Assembly (NCBI GenBank): GCA_947461205.1
Contig: CANHJG010000030.1
Location: forward strand, 1-46,927
DNA: 46,927 bases
From: Opitutia bacterium
GTDB lineage: Bacteria; Verrucomicrobiota; Verrucomicrobiia; Opitutales; Opitutaceae
Reading direction: 5' to 3'
Shown: one piece after another, positions 18,242 to 27,162 of the stretch
Position numbering within the stretch: position 1 is the stretch's first letter
Layout: every line of letters starts with the position of its first letter
Made by a program: the position numbers and the translations under genes
Notes under the pieces: generated by a model
Databases searched by the model: none
Seen by the model: only the letters and a program-made list of their open reading frames with translations
What the model was told of the DNA's origin: nothing

Positions 18242-21082
18242 ATGAAGTCACTCATCATCGCCGAGAAGCCTTCCGTCGCAGCCGACCTCGCGCGTTCGCT
18301 CGGGAAAATCCCCAAGGTGGGCGACCACTACGAAAACGACGACTACGTCGTCTCGTATGCACTCGGCCATTTGGTGGAACTCGAGATGCCCGAGGACATC
18401 GACAAGAAGAAATACGGCTTCTGGCGGCTGGAGACGCTGCCCATCATTCCCGAAAAATTCGGCCTCAAGCCCATCGAGGATTCCAAGGAGCGCTTCAACG
18501 CCCTGAAAAAACTTCTCGCCCGCAAAGATATCAGCACCGTCATCAATGCCTGCGACGCCGGCCGCGAGGGCGAGCTCATCTTCGCCTATCTCTACCAGCT
18601 CACCAAATCGAAGCTCCCCGTGAAACGCGCGTGGATGCAGACGATGACCACTGGCGGCATCCAGGACGCCTTCAAACACCTGCGCCCCGGCGAGCAGCTC
18701 GCCGGCCTCGCCGACGCCGCCCGCTGCCGCAGCGAAAGCGACTGGCTCATCGGCATCAACGGCACCCGCGCCCTCACCAAACGCATGTTCGGCTCCCGCG
18801 CCGGCAATGTCGCTTCCGTCGGCCGCGTCCAGACCCCCACCCTCGCCATCCTCTACGTCCGCGAGCTCGAAATCCGTAATTTCAAGCCCCGCGACTACTG
18901 GCGCGTCACCGCGACCTTCGACGTCAAGAAAGGCAGCTACGAGGGCGTCTATCAGCGGCCCAACTTCAAGAAGACCGAGGGCGACGACCACGACCGCATC
19001 GACCGCATTTGGGATCAAGCCATGGGCGAGGCCGTCCTCGCCGCCTGCGTAGGCAGCCAGCTCGCTGGCGCTCCCCTCGCCACCGTTACCGAGGAGAAAA
19101 AAGCCAGCACGCAGGCCTCGCCGCGGCTCTACGATCTCACCACCCTCCAGCGCGAGGCCAACAACCGCTATGGCCTGCCCGCCCGCCGCACGCTCCAGAT
19201 CGCCCAGGCCCTCTACGAGCGCCATAAGATGATCACCTATCCCCGCACCGACTCGCGGGCGTTGCCGGAAGATTACATTCCCACCTGTCGCGAGACCCTC
19301 CACAACCTTTCCGGCGACCTCGGCAAGCACGCCCAGCAGGTCCTCGAAGCCGGCTGGCTCCGCCCCAACAAGCGCATCTTTAACAATGCGCAAATCTCGG
19401 ATCACTTCGCGATCATCCCGACCGCCCACGAAGCCAAGAACCTCGACGATATGGAGGCCAAGGTCTTCGACATGATCGCCCGCCGCTTCGTCGCCGCGTT
19501 CTTCCCCTCCGCCGAATTCGACATCACCACCCGCATCAGCACCGTCGCGCCCCGTGGCCCCGGTCTCCCGACCCGTGATTCCTACGATTTCAAAACCGAG
19601 GGCAAGGTCCTCACCTTCCCGGGCTGGCTCGCCGTCTACGGCAAAAACACCGTCGACGACGACTCCCCCGACTCAAAGGCCCTGCCTGCCCTCACACCCG
19701 AGGACGGCTCGCCCGCCAAAGCGAAGACGGTCAATCCCGTCCTCCACGCCGAATCCACCAAGCCGCCACCCCGCTATACGGAGGCCACGCTCCTCTCCGC
19801 CATGGAAGGCGCCGGCAAACTCGTCGACGACGAGGAACTCGCCGAGGCCATGAAAGAACGCGGCCTGGGTACCCCTGCCACCCGCGCCGACACCATCGAC
19901 GGTCTCATTAACCAGAAGTATGTCGACCGCCCGCTGCGCGAACTCATCCCGACCGCCAAGGCCGAACAGCTGATCCAGTTTCTCGGCGCGGTGAAAGCCG
20001 ACGCCCTCACCCAGCCCGCAATGACTGGCGAGTGGGAATTCAAGCTGCGCCAAATGGAGCACAACAAGTTCTCCCGGGAAAAATTTATGGAGGAGGTCAT
20101 CGAGCAGACCAAGGGTATCATTGAACGCGTGAAAGGTTTCGAGGAGGACGACTCCGTCGCGCGCGTCACCGCCATCCTCTCACCCACCGACGGCAAACCG
20201 CTGCGCGAAACGCTCCGCGGCTATAAGTCGCAGGACGGCGAGTTCATGATCTACAAGGTCATCGGCGGCCGCAAAATGGAGGAGTCCGAAGTCGCCGAAC
20301 TCGTCGCAACCGGTAAGGTCGGCCCGCTCGACGGTTTCATCTCCGCCAAGACCCGCGCGCGTTTCTCCGCGCTCCTCAAGCTCGCCAAAGATCCCGAAAA
20401 AGGAAAATGGCGCGCCGAGTATGATTTCGGCGACAAGGTCGACCTCGGCACCGTCGAGCCCTACTGGACCGACGAGAAAACCGGCGCCGGCCTGTGCGAA
20501 GTCGGCTCGAGCCACGTACTCCGCGAACGCGACGGCGACACCTGGAAGCAGACCTTCCGCATCGGCCGCCTCATGTGCCAGAAAGCGATCACCCGCGAAA
20601 TGGCCATCCAGCTCGTCTCCGACGGGAAAACCGCCGTGATCGAGAACTTCATCTCGAAAAAAGGCCGCCCGTTCAGTGCGATGCTGAAACGCGAGGGCCC
20701 GAAGTTCTCTTGGGAATTCCCCCCCCGCGCCCCGAAGGTAGGCAAGGACGGCAAGCCCGTCGCCCGCAAGACCAAGGCTCCGCCTGATCTCTCCCAGGCC
20801 GTCGTGCTCGGGAAGAGCAAGATGCACAAGGACGCGGAAATTGTGGAGACGCCCGAAGCGTATTACGTGCGCAAGCCCGATCAGGACAACCGCATCGTCT
20901 TCACTTTGAAGAAGCATCTCTGCGCGAAGGAAATTCCCGCCGAGGAGGCGATGCGTCTGTTCGAAACCGGCCGTACCGAGCTCATCCAGGGATTTATGTC
21001 GAAACGCGGTCTGCCCTTCGGCGCCTTTCTCGTCCTCTCGCCCACCGGCGCCAAGGCCGACTTCGAGTTCCCGCCGCGGTAA
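18242..21082 (+). CDS. topB: DNA topoisomerase III-type (type IA) enzyme
   Basis: 946 residues. The N-terminal Toprim domain starts MKSLIIAEKPSVAADLARSLG and includes 'VINACDAGREGELIF'. The type IA core has 'GRVQTPTLAILYVREL' and the active-site tyrosine Y333 in 'KMITYPRTDSRALP', then 'YTEATLLSAMEGAGKLV' and 'GLGTPATRADTIDGLI'. About residues 655-945 hold at least three copies of the roughly 65-residue C-terminal topoisomerase repeat ('...GRKM..SEV..L...GK...L.GF.SK....FSA.L'). There are no four-Cys zinc fingers of TopA, so TopB is the best name. It relaxes or decatenates DNA by single-strand passage. An in-frame TTG at 18203 is possible, but the family start is ATG 18242. Confidence 0.93.
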   Translation: MKSLIIAEKPSVAADLARSLGKIPKVGDHYENDDYVVSYALGHLVELEMPEDIDKKKYGFWRLETLPIIPEKFGLKPIEDSKERFNALKKLLARKDISTVINACDAGREGELIFAYLYQLTKSKLPVKRAWMQTMTTGGIQDAFKHLRPGEQLAGLADAARCRSESDWLIGINGTRALTKRMFGSRAGNVASVGRVQTPTLAILYVRELEIRNFKPRDYWRVTATFDVKKGSYEGVYQRPNFKKTEGDDHDRIDRIWDQAMGEAVLAACVGSQLAGAPLATVTEEKKASTQASPRLYDLTTLQREANNRYGLPARRTLQIAQALYERHKMITYPRTDSRALPEDYIPTCRETLHNLSGDLGKHAQQVLEAGWLRPNKRIFNNAQISDHFAIIPTAHEAKNLDDMEAKVFDMIARRFVAAFFPSAEFDITTRISTVAPRGPGLPTRDSYDFKTEGKVLTFPGWLAVYGKNTVDDDSPDSKALPALTPEDGSPAKAKTVNPVLHAESTKPPPRYTEATLLSAMEGAGKLVDDEELAEAMKERGLGTPATRADTIDGLINQKYVDRPLRELIPTAKAEQLIQFLGAVKADALTQPAMTGEWEFKLRQMEHNKFSREKFMEEVIEQTKGIIERVKGFEEDDSVARVTAILSPTDGKPLRETLRGYKSQDGEFMIYKVIGGRKMEESEVAELVATGKVGPLDGFISAKTRARFSALLKLAKDPEKGKWRAEYDFGDKVDLGTVEPYWTDEKTGAGLCEVGSSHVLRERDGDTWKQTFRIGRLMCQKAITREMAIQLVSDGKTAVIENFISKKGRPFSAMLKREGPKFSWEFPPRAPKVGKDGKPVARKTKAPPDLSQAVVLGKSKMHKDAEIVETPEAYYVRKPDQDNRIVFTLKKHLCAKEIPAEEAMRLFETGRTELIQGFMSKRGLPFGAFLVLSPTGAKADFEFPPR

Positions 21083-21102
21083 CCGCGCGCCCGATTCCAG
21101 TC

Positions 21103-21130
21103 GCCGCATCGGTTGATCAGATGCGGCTTT
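21103..21130 (+). terminator. Weak terminator after topB
   Basis: GCCGCATC (21103-21110) and GATGCGGC (21120-21127) form an eight-base-pair stem around GGTTGATCA, but only three T follow. Termination may be partial. Confidence 0.55.
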
Positions 21131-21237
21131 CATCCGTCCACGTTCGCCCACCCCACCCGCGCGTTCCGACGACTGGGTGCATTCCGGCCGCTCGCGTTTC
21201 GGAAACTTTGCTCTAACGTCTGCGTCAACCACCTGCC

Positions 21238-22446
21238 GTGAACTCCCCCAAGACCTACCTCATCGCCCTGCTCGCCCTCACCACCATCGGCGGCGCCCTC
21301 CTGTCTTGGCAGCAATACGCCGAACTCGGCGAACTCCGCGCCGTCGCGATGAACCCGGACGAACGCGCCGACCTCCAAACACGCGCGTGGGACCTGGAGA
21401 AACTCAACAAACAGCTGCGGGACCAACTCGCCGCCCAACGCCCCGCGGGCGACGCCGCCGAGGCGCTGCTGGCCGCCGCGTCCGGTGAAGCTCCCCCAGA
21501 TCGGCGCGACCGCGGCGGTCGCGGCGGACCGGGCGGCACCAACCCCCTCCAGCAATTCGCGGCCTTGCGCGAGCTGATGGCCAAGCCCGAGGTGCAGGCC
21601 CTCATGAGCGTACAGCAAAAGGCCGCCGTCGAGGCCCGCTACGCCGCACTCTTCAAAAACCTCAACCTCACGCCCGCGCAGGCCGACAAACTCAAAACCG
21701 TCCTCGCGGACCGCCAGACCACCATGCAGGACGTCATGTCCGCCGCCCTCGATCAGGGCCTCGACCCCCGGCGCGATCGCGAAGCCTACCAGAAACTCAT
21801 GGAAGGCGCCCGCGCCGACGTAAACGCCAGCATCAAGGCCGTGATCGGCGACAACGGTTTCGCGCAGTTCGAAAACTACGAAAAGACGATCCCCCAGCGC
21901 AACATCGTGAACCAGCTCCAGCAGCGTCTAAGTTACAGCGATACGCCGCTCACGAGCACCCAGGCCGACCAACTTGTCCAAATCCTCGCAAACAACACGC
22001 CGCCCCCCGCCCCGCGCCCGGGCGGCCAGCCCGGCCAGCCCCCCGCCGGCGACCGCGGCACGCTGGCCCTCGGCGGCGGTCCGCCTCCCGGCGGCGGGCG
22101 CGGGCCCGATCTTGGCGCGCTCGGGGCCATGATCGGGGGCGTCATGGGCGGTGGGGGCCCCGGCCCCGGGGGACCGGTCGGCCCCATGATCTTTGGTGGT
22201 GGCAGCGACCGCGGTGGGAACGCCACGGCTCCCATCACTCCGACCGCGGTCAGCCAGGCGCAAGCCGTCCTCGCCGCCCCGCAGATCGCCGCCCTCCAAC
22301 AACTCCAGCAGCAGCAGCAGTCCCAGCAGCAACTCACCAAGATCGTGGTCGACACCTTCACCGCGCAAAACGCCGCGAACAACGCCAACGCAGGCAAGAG
22401 CGGCGGCCCGACGCCTCCGCCCCCGGGAAAAAAACCGGGTGGCTGA
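21238..22446 (+). CDS. Membrane-anchored protein with Gly/Pro-rich and poly-Gln segments, unknown function
   Basis: 402 residues from a GTG at 21238. A single N-terminal transmembrane segment (YLIALLALTTIGGALLSW) is followed by a short coiled coil to about residue 70. Residues about 100-245 are a helical region rich in Ala, Gln and Leu, reminiscent of periplasmic Spy/CpxP-like helical domains ('MSVQQKAAVEARYAALFKNLNLTPAQADKLKTVLADRQ'; 'PLTSTQADQLVQILANN'). A Gly/Pro-rich low-complexity segment (about 250-330) and a Gln-rich stretch (QQLQQQQQSQQQL) follow, then a Pro/Gly/Lys tail. The Spy-like similarity is weak and from pattern only. It sits alone between topB and the aldolase gene. Confidence 0.75.
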   Translation: MNSPKTYLIALLALTTIGGALLSWQQYAELGELRAVAMNPDERADLQTRAWDLEKLNKQLRDQLAAQRPAGDAAEALLAAASGEAPPDRRDRGGRGGPGGTNPLQQFAALRELMAKPEVQALMSVQQKAAVEARYAALFKNLNLTPAQADKLKTVLADRQTTMQDVMSAALDQGLDPRRDREAYQKLMEGARADVNASIKAVIGDNGFAQFENYEKTIPQRNIVNQLQQRLSYSDTPLTSTQADQLVQILANNTPPPAPRPGGQPGQPPAGDRGTLALGGGPPPGGGRGPDLGALGAMIGGVMGGGGPGPGGPVGPMIFGGGSDRGGNATAPITPTAVSQAQAVLAAPQIAALQQLQQQQQSQQQLTKIVVDTFTAQNAANNANAGKSGGPTPPPPGKKPGG

Positions 22447-22563
22447 CGCCGCCCGCCCGCCCCGAGCGGGCGCACCGGTTTCCGCAATTTTTGCCCACAG
22501 AAAACCCTTGCCCGGCCTTCGGCGTGCCCGGAAGCTGTCAGCGTTTCGTCCCTTTTTCATCCC

Positions 22564-23514
22564 ATGATCGTCACCACTGCGCAGCTCTTCAAACACGCCT
22601 ACGGCAAATACGCCGTCGGCGCCTACAATATCAATAACGCCGAGCAGGCGATGGGCCTCTTCCGCGGCGCCATCGAGTCTCAAGCTCCGTTCATTATCCA
22701 GATTTCCAAGGGCGCGCGCTCCTACACCGACAAGCGCATGCTGGAGGCGATCATCCGCGCCGCCGGCGACATTTTCCCCGAGGCCATTTACGCCGTCCAC
22801 CTCGACCACGGTGACGAGGCCACCTGCTACGACTGTATCGATTCCGGCTTCTTCAGCTCCGTCATGATCGACGCCTCCCACGACCCGTTCGACAAGAACG
22901 TCGAGATCACCAAACGCGTCGTTGACCGCGCCCACGCCAAGGGCATCTCCGTCGAAGCCGAACTCGGCATGCTCGGCGGCGTCGAAGAGGACATCAAGGT
23001 CGAGGAAGGTAACGCCTGCCTCACCGATCCCGTCGAGGCCCAGGATTTCGTCGCCAAGACCGGCTGTGACTCCCTCGCCTGCGCCATCGGCACCAGCCAC
23101 GGCGCCTTCAAGTTCAAGGGCCGCCAGTCCCTCCACTTCGACGTCCTCACCAAGATTCAGACGCGCATGCCCGGCTTCCCCCTCGTCATGCACGGCTCGT
23201 CCTCGGTTCCCCAGGACGAAGTCGCCCGCATCAACGCCGCCGGTGGCACAATCGCCGGCTCCATGGGCGTCGACGTGAACGAATATCTTCCCGCTGCCAA
23301 ACTCGGCGTCACCAAGATCAACATCGACACCGACGGCCGCCTCGTCTGGACCCGCGTCCACCGCGAGTTCTTCCGCGACAAGCCCTCCGAATTCGATTTC
23401 CGCCCGCCGGGCAAGATCTTCATCGTGGAATACGCGAAGTTCATCGCCAGCCGCAACGTCCTCCTCGGCAGCGCCAACCAGCTCGCCGACCTCCGCAAGA
23501 GCCTCGGCAAGTAA
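22564..23514 (+). CDS. fba: Class II fructose-bisphosphate aldolase
   Basis: 316 residues of the zinc-dependent class II aldolase family, which cleaves fructose-1,6-bisphosphate (or related ketose bisphosphates) in glycolysis. 'YAVGAYNINNAEQAMGLFRGA', 'AVHLDHGDEATCYDCIDSGFFSSVMIDASHDPFDKNVEIT' (first zinc His), 'VEAELGMLGGVEEDI', 'CAIGTSHGAFKFKG' (zinc His) and 'PLVMHGSSSVP' (third zinc His) follow in order. 'GVTKINIDTDGRLVWTR' is the substrate phosphate loop. The first ATG (22564) matches the family N-terminus. It is close to fructose-bisphosphate aldolase rather than tagatose/GatY types, though GatY-like activity cannot be excluded. A strong terminator follows. Confidence 0.93.
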   Translation: MIVTTAQLFKHAYGKYAVGAYNINNAEQAMGLFRGAIESQAPFIIQISKGARSYTDKRMLEAIIRAAGDIFPEAIYAVHLDHGDEATCYDCIDSGFFSSVMIDASHDPFDKNVEITKRVVDRAHAKGISVEAELGMLGGVEEDIKVEEGNACLTDPVEAQDFVAKTGCDSLACAIGTSHGAFKFKGRQSLHFDVLTKIQTRMPGFPLVMHGSSSVPQDEVARINAAGGTIAGSMGVDVNEYLPAAKLGVTKINIDTDGRLVWTRVHREFFRDKPSEFDFRPPGKIFIVEYAKFIASRNVLLGSANQLADLRKSLGK

Positions 23515-23539
23515 GCCGTCTCCCTGCGCGATTTTTTCG

Positions 23540-23569
23540 GGCCGCCTCCGCATGAGGCGGCCTTTTTTT
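23540..23569 (+). terminator. Rho-independent terminator of the aldolase gene
   Basis: GGCCGCCTC (23540-23548) and GAGGCGGCC (23554-23562) form a perfect nine-base-pair stem around CGCAT, followed by seven T (23563-23569). Confidence 0.95.
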
Positions 23570-23714
23570 CGCCCCCCGGCCGCGGCGCGAGCCGGCGCGC
23601 AGCCTCCTGCCGAAACGGTCCGCACGATCGTCACCGCCCCGGCCGCGCCACCCAACTCAGCCCGCACGTACACCGCGGCTCGACTCCCGCGAAACCCTCT
23701 GCTCCGCTGCGCCC

Positions 23715-24983
23715 ATGTTGCTCCGCTTCTGCTTCGGCTCGACCGCCCTGATTGCGTTCGCTGTTTCCTCCTTCGCCGCCCTCACGCCCGCCGAAGAAAG
23801 CATCGTCGCCGCCGTCAACGCGCAATCCGCCACCTTCGCCCGCGACCTCGAACAGGCCGTCCAAATCGACAGCGCAACCGAAAACTTCGCCGGCGTCCGA
23901 AAGATGGCCGACGTCTTCAACGCCCAGCTCACCGCCCTCGGCCTGGTCACCCAGTTCGTCGAGTCGCCCGCGCCCCGCGGCCGCACCGGCCACCTCGTCG
24001 CCGAACACCGCGGCACCCGGGGAAAACGCCTCCTCCTCATCGGCCATCTCGACACCGTTCTGCCCGGCGGCAATTACCGCCGCGACGGCGACAAAGCCCT
24101 CGGCTCCGGCAGCAGCGACATCAAGGGCGGCAACCTCATTATTCTCGCCGCGCTCCGCGCCCTCCACACCGCCGGCGCCCTCGCCAACACGCAGATCATC
24201 GTCGTGATGACCGGCGACGAAGAGGCCGTCGGGCGCCCCGTGGAAATGGCCCGCCAAGCCCTCTTCGAGGCCGCCCGGCGCAGCGACCTCGCGCTCGCGT
24301 TCGAAGGCGCCATCGGCCAGACCGCCACCGTCGCCCGCCGCGGCAGCATGTCGTGGGAGATCGACGTGCAGGGCGCCACCGGCCACTCGTCCGGCATCTT
24401 TTCCACCGCGATGGGCGCCGGTTCCATCTACGAAGCGTCGCGCATCCTCCAAGAATTCTACACCGAACTGCGCGCCCTCGACGGCCTCACCCTCAATCCC
24501 GCGCTGATCGTCGGCGGCACTGAGACCGCACTCGACCGCACCGGCGGCACGACTGCCGGCAAGACCAACATCACCGCGCAGAGCACGCGTATCCGCGGCG
24601 ATCTCCGCACCGTGAGCGCCGCCCAACTCGCCTCCGCCATGGAAAAGATGACCGCCATCGTCGCCAAGAATCTTCCGCGCACCTCCGCCAAAATCACCTT
24701 CAGCGAAGGCTACCCCGCCATGCCCGATTCGCCCGCCAACCGCGCGCTCCTCGCCCAACTCGACCAGGCCAGCCGCGACCTCGGCTTCGGCGAAATCACC
24801 GCCTACGACCCGCGCTCGCGCGGCGCCGGCGACATCGCCTTCGTCTCCCCGCCCCTGCCCGCCCTCGACGGCCTCGGCATCCGCGGCGGCGGCGCCCACG
24901 CCCCCAACGAGTGGGCCGATCTCGCCACCGTCCCCGAGCTCGTCCAACGCACCGCTCTCCTCATTTACCGACTCACGCGCTAA
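23715..24983 (+). CDS. Exported M20-family metallopeptidase (carboxypeptidase G2-like)
   Basis: 422 residues. Residues 1-21 are a signal peptide (CFGSTALIAFAVSSFAA). The catalytic domain shows the M20 zinc motifs 'LLLIGHLDTVLPGG' (first His with Asp), 'GSGSSDIKGGNLII' (bridging Asp) and 'VVMTGDEEAVGRP' (catalytic Glu and zinc Glu). A dimerisation domain follows ('GATGHSSGIFSTAMGAGSIYEAS ... GDLRTVS'), with a final zinc His in 'GGGAHAPNEWADL'. This order matches glutamate carboxypeptidase (CPG2)-type enzymes, here periplasmic or secreted. Substrate unknown. It is first in a row of five exported-protein genes on the plus strand. Confidence 0.9.
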   Translation: MLLRFCFGSTALIAFAVSSFAALTPAEESIVAAVNAQSATFARDLEQAVQIDSATENFAGVRKMADVFNAQLTALGLVTQFVESPAPRGRTGHLVAEHRGTRGKRLLLIGHLDTVLPGGNYRRDGDKALGSGSSDIKGGNLIILAALRALHTAGALANTQIIVVMTGDEEAVGRPVEMARQALFEAARRSDLALAFEGAIGQTATVARRGSMSWEIDVQGATGHSSGIFSTAMGAGSIYEASRILQEFYTELRALDGLTLNPALIVGGTETALDRTGGTTAGKTNITAQSTRIRGDLRTVSAAQLASAMEKMTAIVAKNLPRTSAKITFSEGYPAMPDSPANRALLAQLDQASRDLGFGEITAYDPRSRGAGDIAFVSPPLPALDGLGIRGGGAHAPNEWADLATVPELVQRTALLIYRLTR

Positions 24984-25002
24984 ACTCGCCCCCCCCGTTG
25001 CC

Positions 25003-26028
25003 ATGCCCACCCCCTTGCCCCCGCTCGCCTCGCGGCGCCAGTTTCTCACCACGTCCGCCACCGCGCTCGCCGCCGCCGCGGTGCCGCGCTCCCTCTCTGC
25101 CGCCGAACCACCGTCCGTTCCCGTGGCCCCGGCGCCGCCGCCCGAGCGCAACGCCTTCGCCTACCGCTTCGCCATCGGCGACATCGAGGCCTGGTCGATC
25201 AGCGACGCCAACCTGGCGCTGAAGGAAGGCCTTGGCCTGATGCTCCCCGAGTCCGAGCGCCCCGCCATGCAGACGGACCTCGTCGCCCGCGGCGAACGCA
25301 CCGACGTCCTCCCGCTCTACGTCAACATCCTCGTCGCCAAACTCGGCACCGAGATCGCCATCTTCGACGCCGGCTTCGGCCCCCGCAAAGACCATAACGG
25401 CGGCTGGACCGCCGCGGCTCTTGCGTCCATCGGCATCGCTCCGGAAAAAATCACCCACGCCTTTCTCAGCCACGCCCATGCCGACCACATCAACGGCTTC
25501 GTGACCGGTAACAAACCCACCTTCCCCAACGCCGCTCTCCACTGCCTCCGCGACGAACTCGATTTCTGGCGCTCGCCCGAGCCGGATTTCTCCCGGACCA
25601 AACGCGCCCGCGGCCCCCTCCCGGGCATGATCCGCGACAACCGCGCCAAGTTCGATATCCTCCAGCCCAACCTCGAACTCCACCGCGACGGCGACTCCCT
25701 CCTCGGCGGGGCCATCAGCTTCGTCCCCGGCCGCGGCCACACCGTCGGCCACTCGTTCTTCCGCCTCCGCTCCGGCACCGCGTCCCTCCTCCACTTCATG
25801 GACGCCGCCCACCACCACACGCTCATGTTCACGAACCCGTCGTGGGCCATCAACTACGACCACGAACCCGAACAGGCCGTCGCCACCCGCAAGCAACTCT
25901 TCGCCGAGCTCTCCACGACGCACGAACGCGCCTACGGCTTCCACCTCCCGTGGCCCGGTCTCGGTCGCGTCGCCCGCACCGCGCCCGGTTACACGTGGCA
26001 ACCCGAACGCTGGAGTTGGGGCATCTGA
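25003..26028 (+). CDS. Tat-exported metallo-beta-lactamase-fold hydrolase
   Basis: 341 residues. The N-terminus 'LASRRQFLTTSATALAAAAV' is a twin-arginine signal (S-R-R-x-F-L), suggesting folded, metal-loaded export. The metallo-beta-lactamase core carries 'HAFLSHAHADHINGFV' (HxHxDH), 'FVPGRGHTVGHSF' (zinc His) and 'HFMDAAHHHT' (bridging Asp and further His). Members of this subgroup are hydrolases such as lactonases and alkyl sulphatase-like or arylesterase enzymes, and the substrate is not evident. It starts 19 bases after the M20 peptidase stop, so co-transcription is likely. Confidence 0.9.
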   Translation: MPTPLPPLASRRQFLTTSATALAAAAVPRSLSAAEPPSVPVAPAPPPERNAFAYRFAIGDIEAWSISDANLALKEGLGLMLPESERPAMQTDLVARGERTDVLPLYVNILVAKLGTEIAIFDAGFGPRKDHNGGWTAAALASIGIAPEKITHAFLSHAHADHINGFVTGNKPTFPNAALHCLRDELDFWRSPEPDFSRTKRARGPLPGMIRDNRAKFDILQPNLELHRDGDSLLGGAISFVPGRGHTVGHSFFRLRSGTASLLHFMDAAHHHTLMFTNPSWAINYDHEPEQAVATRKQLFAELSTTHERAYGFHLPWPGLGRVARTAPGYTWQPERWSWGI

Positions 26029-26074
26029 CCGGGAAGCGCGTTGACGCATCACACGTTTCCGCCCACCCCACCCC

Positions 26075-27145
26075 ATGACGTCACCCCGCGTGCTCGTTTT
26101 GCTCCTCGGTTGGCTCTTGCTGAGCCCCGTCCGCGCCGCGTCCACCTCGATCGCCTACCCCGCCGCCGGCCCCGGGCCGGGCGCCGGCCGCCACCTCGTC
26201 TTTCTCACCGGCGACGAGGAATACCGCTCCGAGGAAGGCCTGCCGATGCTCGCCAAGATCCTCAGCCAACGCCACGGCTTCCGCTGCACCGTCCTCTTCG
26301 CCCTCGATCCCGACGGCACGATCAATCCTGACAACAATCGGAGCCTGCCCAACTCCGCGGCGCTCGACACCGCCGACGGAATCGTACTGGGCCTGCGCTT
26401 TCGCCAGTGGCCCGACGAAGCCATGCAACGCTTCGCCGCCGCCATCGCCCGCGGCGTGCCTCTCGTCGCCCTCCGCACCAGCACCCACGCCTTCCGGTTT
26501 CCTGCCAACAGCCCGAGCCGCTACAAAAAGTTCAACGACTTCGGCCGCGACGTGCTCGGCGAAAACTGGGTGAGCCACTGGGGCGCCAACCGCCGCGGCG
26601 CCACGCGCGGCGTGATTGAGCCCGGCGCCGAGCGCGACCCCATCCTCCGCGGGGTCGGCGACCTCTTCGGCGACTCCGGCGCCTACGAAACCCATCCCGT
26701 CCCCGGCTCGACCCTCCTCGTGCGCGGGCAGGTGCTCACCGGCATGAACCCCACCGACGGACCCGACACGCAGCAGCGCAAGCAACGCAAATCCGATGGC
26801 ATCGAACAGGGGATGAACGATCCCATGATGCCGGTAGCCTGGACGCGCACCCACACCCATCCCGACGGGAAGACCAACCGCGTTTTCTGCACCACGATGG
26901 GCGCCGCCACCGACCTCGCCAACGAGGGCCTGCGCCGCCTCGTCGTCAACGCCGTCCTCTGGGGCTTCGCGCTCGAAATCCCCGCCCAAACCGACGTCCG
27001 CTTCGTCGACGCGTACGCCCCGAGCCCCTACGCCTTCAAAGGCTACCGCCGTGGCCTCACCCCCGACGACCACGCTCTGGGCAAAGTCCTGCCGCCCGGC
27101 ACTCCGCCTCCGCCCGCCCCGCCAGCCCCGAAGAAAAAATTCTGA
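26075..27145 (+). CDS. Exported ThuA-like domain protein (long form)
   Basis: 356 residues. Residues 1-22 form a signal peptide (VLVLLLGWLLLSPVRAA). The middle shows the ThuA (glutamine-amidotransferase-like) fold: 'HLVFLTGDEEYRSEEGLPMLAKIL', 'DTADGIVLGLRFRQWPDEAMQRF', 'RGVPLVALRTSTHAF' and 'WTRTHTHPDGKTNRVFCTTMGAATDLANEGLRRLVVNAVLWG'. ThuA domains occur in sugar-utilisation loci of Rhizobium, and secreted versions are plentiful in Verrucomicrobiota and Planctomycetota, mostly without known activity. A Pro-rich tail (PPGTPPPPAPPAP) ends the protein. The second ThuA gene follows 17 bases later. Confidence 0.85.
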   Translation: MTSPRVLVLLLGWLLLSPVRAASTSIAYPAAGPGPGAGRHLVFLTGDEEYRSEEGLPMLAKILSQRHGFRCTVLFALDPDGTINPDNNRSLPNSAALDTADGIVLGLRFRQWPDEAMQRFAAAIARGVPLVALRTSTHAFRFPANSPSRYKKFNDFGRDVLGENWVSHWGANRRGATRGVIEPGAERDPILRGVGDLFGDSGAYETHPVPGSTLLVRGQVLTGMNPTDGPDTQQRKQRKSDGIEQGMNDPMMPVAWTRTHTHPDGKTNRVFCTTMGAATDLANEGLRRLVVNAVLWGFALEIPAQTDVRFVDAYAPSPYAFKGYRRGLTPDDHALGKVLPPGTPPPPAPPAPKKKF

Positions 27146-27162
27146 CGCCCCCTCTCCTCCCC

